Shown in pieces: positions 5,079 through 6,064 of a DNA stretch of 6,064 bases. The notes under the pieces are model-generated. The model saw only the letters and a program-made list of their open reading frames with translations. It was not told the origin of the DNA and did no database searches. The stretch's first letter is position 1. The number at the start of each line of letters is the position of its first letter. The stretch covers positions 1 through 6,064 of the forward strand of contig CAYIXE010000051.1 of NCBI GenBank assembly GCA_964367095.1, written 5' to 3'. This DNA comes from UBA927 sp964367095. GTDB taxonomy: Bacteria > Patescibacteriota > Microgenomatia > UBA10105 > UBA927. Position numbers and translations under genes: made by a program.

Positions 5079-5819
5079 TTATTCGTTTCCGTCGATGAGT
5101 TTTTTGAGTAGTAATCCGACGAGGATAGTAACAATACTTATAAGCACTATTTTTCCAGTCATAAAGAATGTCTCTTGGCTGATACCTGATTTCGTTGGTG
5201 TGGGTGTAATTGTTTCAAGCGGAGCGCTTGTCATTGTAGGCGTAGGACTTTCTAAGATTTGTGTAGGCGTTGGTTCTTCGTAAATAGGAGTTGGTGTAAC
5301 TTCTGGTTTTATGACGATAGTTTCCGCAAGGGAGACATTTACTGTGTTGCTGCAGTTTGATGGAATATTTGACCATTCGTAATTGTTATCTCGTACTCTG
5401 CAAGTTACGACATATGACCCAGCTTTCTCATAGCGGACTTTTGTCGTGATGGTGCCGTACTGTCCCACACTCTTTTCAACAGTTCGTTTCTGATCGCCGT
5501 CCAAACCAAATTCAGCAGCCGTTATGTCGTTGTTGCCGTCTACTCCAGCACAGGAAAGCGTCAGTTCAAGTGGTGTTTTTCCGATAAGAGGGCTTACTGA
5601 GAGTCCAAGACAGGTCGGTAAGACATTTTTAGGAGTAGGAGTTGGTGTAAGTGTGGGAGTAATTTCATCAGCCAGTTTTCGAAGTTCAAAAGTAGATCGT
5701 CCGGATTGGGCGACGGCTATCACGCTTAAGGTCACACTGACGAGAAGAATAAGGAATAGCGAGAGATTAAACGATGACTTTTTATTAATTTTTTTTGATA
5801 TTTTGCGTTTGGCTTTCAT
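5079..5819 (-). CDS. Exported membrane-anchored protein with a PKD/Ig-like domain and TP-rich linkers
   Basis: A 246-aa surface protein. The layout is: a lysine-rich N-terminus (1-15); a hydrophobic signal or anchor segment (17-37, ending AVAQSG, a possible signal peptidase site); a Thr/Pro linker TPTLTPTPTP (54-63); an immunoglobulin-like, probably PKD-type beta domain at about 67-165 (LGLSVSPLIGKTPLELTLSC, then YEKAGSYVVTCRVRD); a second TP-rich linker (174-210, several PTPT units); and a C-terminal membrane helix (about 219-238) with a KK-containing tail. The domain has four cysteines (70, 90, 140, 156), probably two disulfides, which fits export. It would stand outside the membrane on flexible stalks, for adhesion or envelope structure. 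The TP linkers are encoded by imperfect GT-rich tandem repeats near 5190-5300 and 5627-5660. It is first in the operon with cupin and cutA. No Shine-Dalgarno precedes the ATG. Confidence 0.82.
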   Translation of the reverse strand: MKAKRKISKKINKKSSFNLSLFLILLVSVTLSVIAVAQSGRSTFELRKLADEITPTLTPTPTPKNVLPTCLGLSVSPLIGKTPLELTLSCAGVDGNNDITAAEFGLDGDQKRTVEKSVGQYGTITTKVRYEKAGSYVVTCRVRDNNYEWSNIPSNCSNTVNVSLAETIVIKPEVTPTPIYEEPTPTQILESPTPTMTSAPLETITPTPTKSGISQETFFMTGKIVLISIVTILVGLLLKKLIDGNE

Positions 5820-5826
5820 AGATAAA

Positions 5827-5851
5827 ATACTATCTATAAATATAGTAGTAT
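5827..5851. promoter_or_regulatory. AT-rich inverted repeat upstream of the PKD-cupin-cutA operon
   Basis: ATACTA (5827-5832) and TAGTAT (5846-5851) are inverted 6-bp arms; a shifted pairing TACTAT (5828-5833) with ATAGTA (5842-5847) is also possible. The site lies 8-32 nt before the minus-strand ATG at 5819, in an AT-rich stretch that contains -10-like TATATT (5844-5839), but no convincing -35 was found. It is probably the promoter region; an operator role is speculative. Confidence 0.3.
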
Positions 5852-5905
5852 GGTTTTAAACAGATTGCTAGTACGAAGACTGGATTTGTTGTTGCTTAAT
5901 TTCAT

Positions 5906-5975
5906 AAGGCCTCCCCTTGATGGGGGGGCACCACTTCGCATAAAGCTACGCGGTGTACGGCAAGGGAGAGGCCTT
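5906..5975. repeat. 70-nt foldback element with two competing structures
   Basis: The ends AAGGCCTC (5906-5913) and GAGGCCTT (5968-5975) pair perfectly. The stem continues as CCCTTG (5914-5919) with CAAGGG (5961-5966) across one bulged A (5967), giving 14 bp. Inside, CACC (5929-5932) can pair with GGTG (5952-5955). Alternatively GCCTCCCC (5909-5916) pairs with the G-run plus C (5922-5929) around a TTGAT loop, using the same C-run. The element is much more GC-rich than its surroundings and lies between two divergent genes. It resembles the dispersed palindromic (REP/MITE-like) repeats found between genes in many bacteria; a non-coding RNA or a terminator is the alternative, though no T-run follows on the plus strand. 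Confidence 0.65.
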
Positions 5976-5995
5976 TAATCACAAGAAAGGACACA

Positions 5996-6004
5996 TGATA
6001 TAAT
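5996..6004 (+). promoter_or_regulatory. Extended -10 promoter of alaS, near-leaderless
   Basis: TGATATAAT is a consensus extended -10 (TGN plus TATAAT at 5999-6004). Eight nt separate it from ATG 6013, so transcription should start 0-3 nt before the ATG. No -35 is visible at 17 bp, which extended -10 promoters can tolerate. A purine stretch AAGAAAGG at 5983-5990 is too far upstream to serve as a ribosome site. Confidence 0.6.
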
Positions 6005-6012
6005 AATAGGCT

Positions 6013-6064
6013 ATGACAACCAATGATATTCGAACCAAATTTATTGAGTTTTTTAAAGCACGGG
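6013..6064 (+). CDS. alaS: Alanyl-tRNA synthetase, N-terminal fragment
   Basis: The first 17 codons read MTTNDIRTKFIEFFKAR, continuing past the window edge. The pattern I-R-x-x-F-x-x-F-F-x-x-x-G/H is the hallmark N-terminus of alanyl-tRNA synthetase, which charges tRNA-Ala in the cytoplasm (class II catalytic domain first). Only this short stretch is visible, so completeness and editing domains cannot be judged. It is divergent from the PKD-cupin-cutA operon, and its promoter lies directly against the ATG. Confidence 0.88.
   Translation, partial: MTTNDIRTKFIEFFKAR

Noticed and set aside
5190..5300. GT-rich tandem repeats as a CRISPR or satellite array
   Set aside because: They are short, imperfect and in frame with the Thr-Pro linker of a protein, with no spacer structure.
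5524..5859. Plus-strand open frames opposite the PKD-like gene
   Set aside because: Their Val/Gly-Ser-rich translations (GVGVGVSVGV) are the antisense of the Thr-Pro linker repeats.
5906..5975. T-box or other tRNA-sensing leader for alaS
   Set aside because: No specifier-loop or T-box (TGGNACCGCG-like) sequence is visible, and the likely alaS promoter lies downstream of the element, so it would not be in the alaS mRNA.
5906..5975. tRNA gene or integron attC site
   Set aside because: The end-to-end stem is too long for a tRNA, no cloverleaf or T-psi-C arm is seen, and the attC core motifs at the ends are absent.

Overview
The window looks like a fragment of a small-genome bacterium, most plausibly a Candidate Phyla Radiation (Patescibacteria) member, perhaps Microgenomates-like. 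The reasons are very tight packing, an AT-leaning composition, an exported protein with Pro/Thr-rich 'TPTPTP' linkers, a divergent cupin and a TrmB-type regulator of kinds common in that group, and several promoters placed so close to the start codon that the mRNAs would be leaderless. This placement is an inference from style; no rRNA or other decisive marker is present. Stops are TAA except one TGA, so there is no sign of a recoded TGA.

Layout. (1) Positions 86-2800, minus strand: an apparent operon, read right to left, of a TrmB-family regulator, an Ldh2-type NAD(P)-dependent 2-hydroxyacid dehydrogenase and a DMT/EamA transporter. Only the dehydrogenase has a strong Shine-Dalgarno sequence. 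(2) Positions 2872-3477, plus strand: an unrecognised cytoplasmic protein, divergent from the regulator across a 71-bp gap holding a promoter and an inverted repeat. (3) Positions 3481-4020, minus: an RBBP9/YdeN-like serine hydrolase, ending 3 nt from the unknown gene. (4) Positions 4086-4394, plus: a RelB/DinJ-type ribbon-helix-helix antitoxin with no toxin beside it. It is divergent from the hydrolase, and the two promoters share the same -35 bases. (5) Positions 4391-5819, minus: an operon of an exported PKD-like protein, a small cupin lacking the usual metal histidines, and CutA. The antitoxin and CutA stop codons share one TTAA. (6) Positions 5820-6012: the only sizeable gap, with a 70-nt foldback element that can adopt two competing structures. 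(7) Position 6013 to the end: the first codons of alanyl-tRNA synthetase, with an extended -10 box almost touching the ATG.

How the genes may work together: the TrmB-dehydrogenase-exporter trio reads as a regulated unit for reducing or oxidising and then moving a small organic acid. The PKD-cupin-CutA trio may belong to envelope or metal-stress physiology, but that link is weak. No CRISPR array, tRNA, rRNA, insertion sequence or phage gene was seen. The most distinctive structures are the shared -35 divergent promoter at 4027-4077 and the foldback at 5906-5975.
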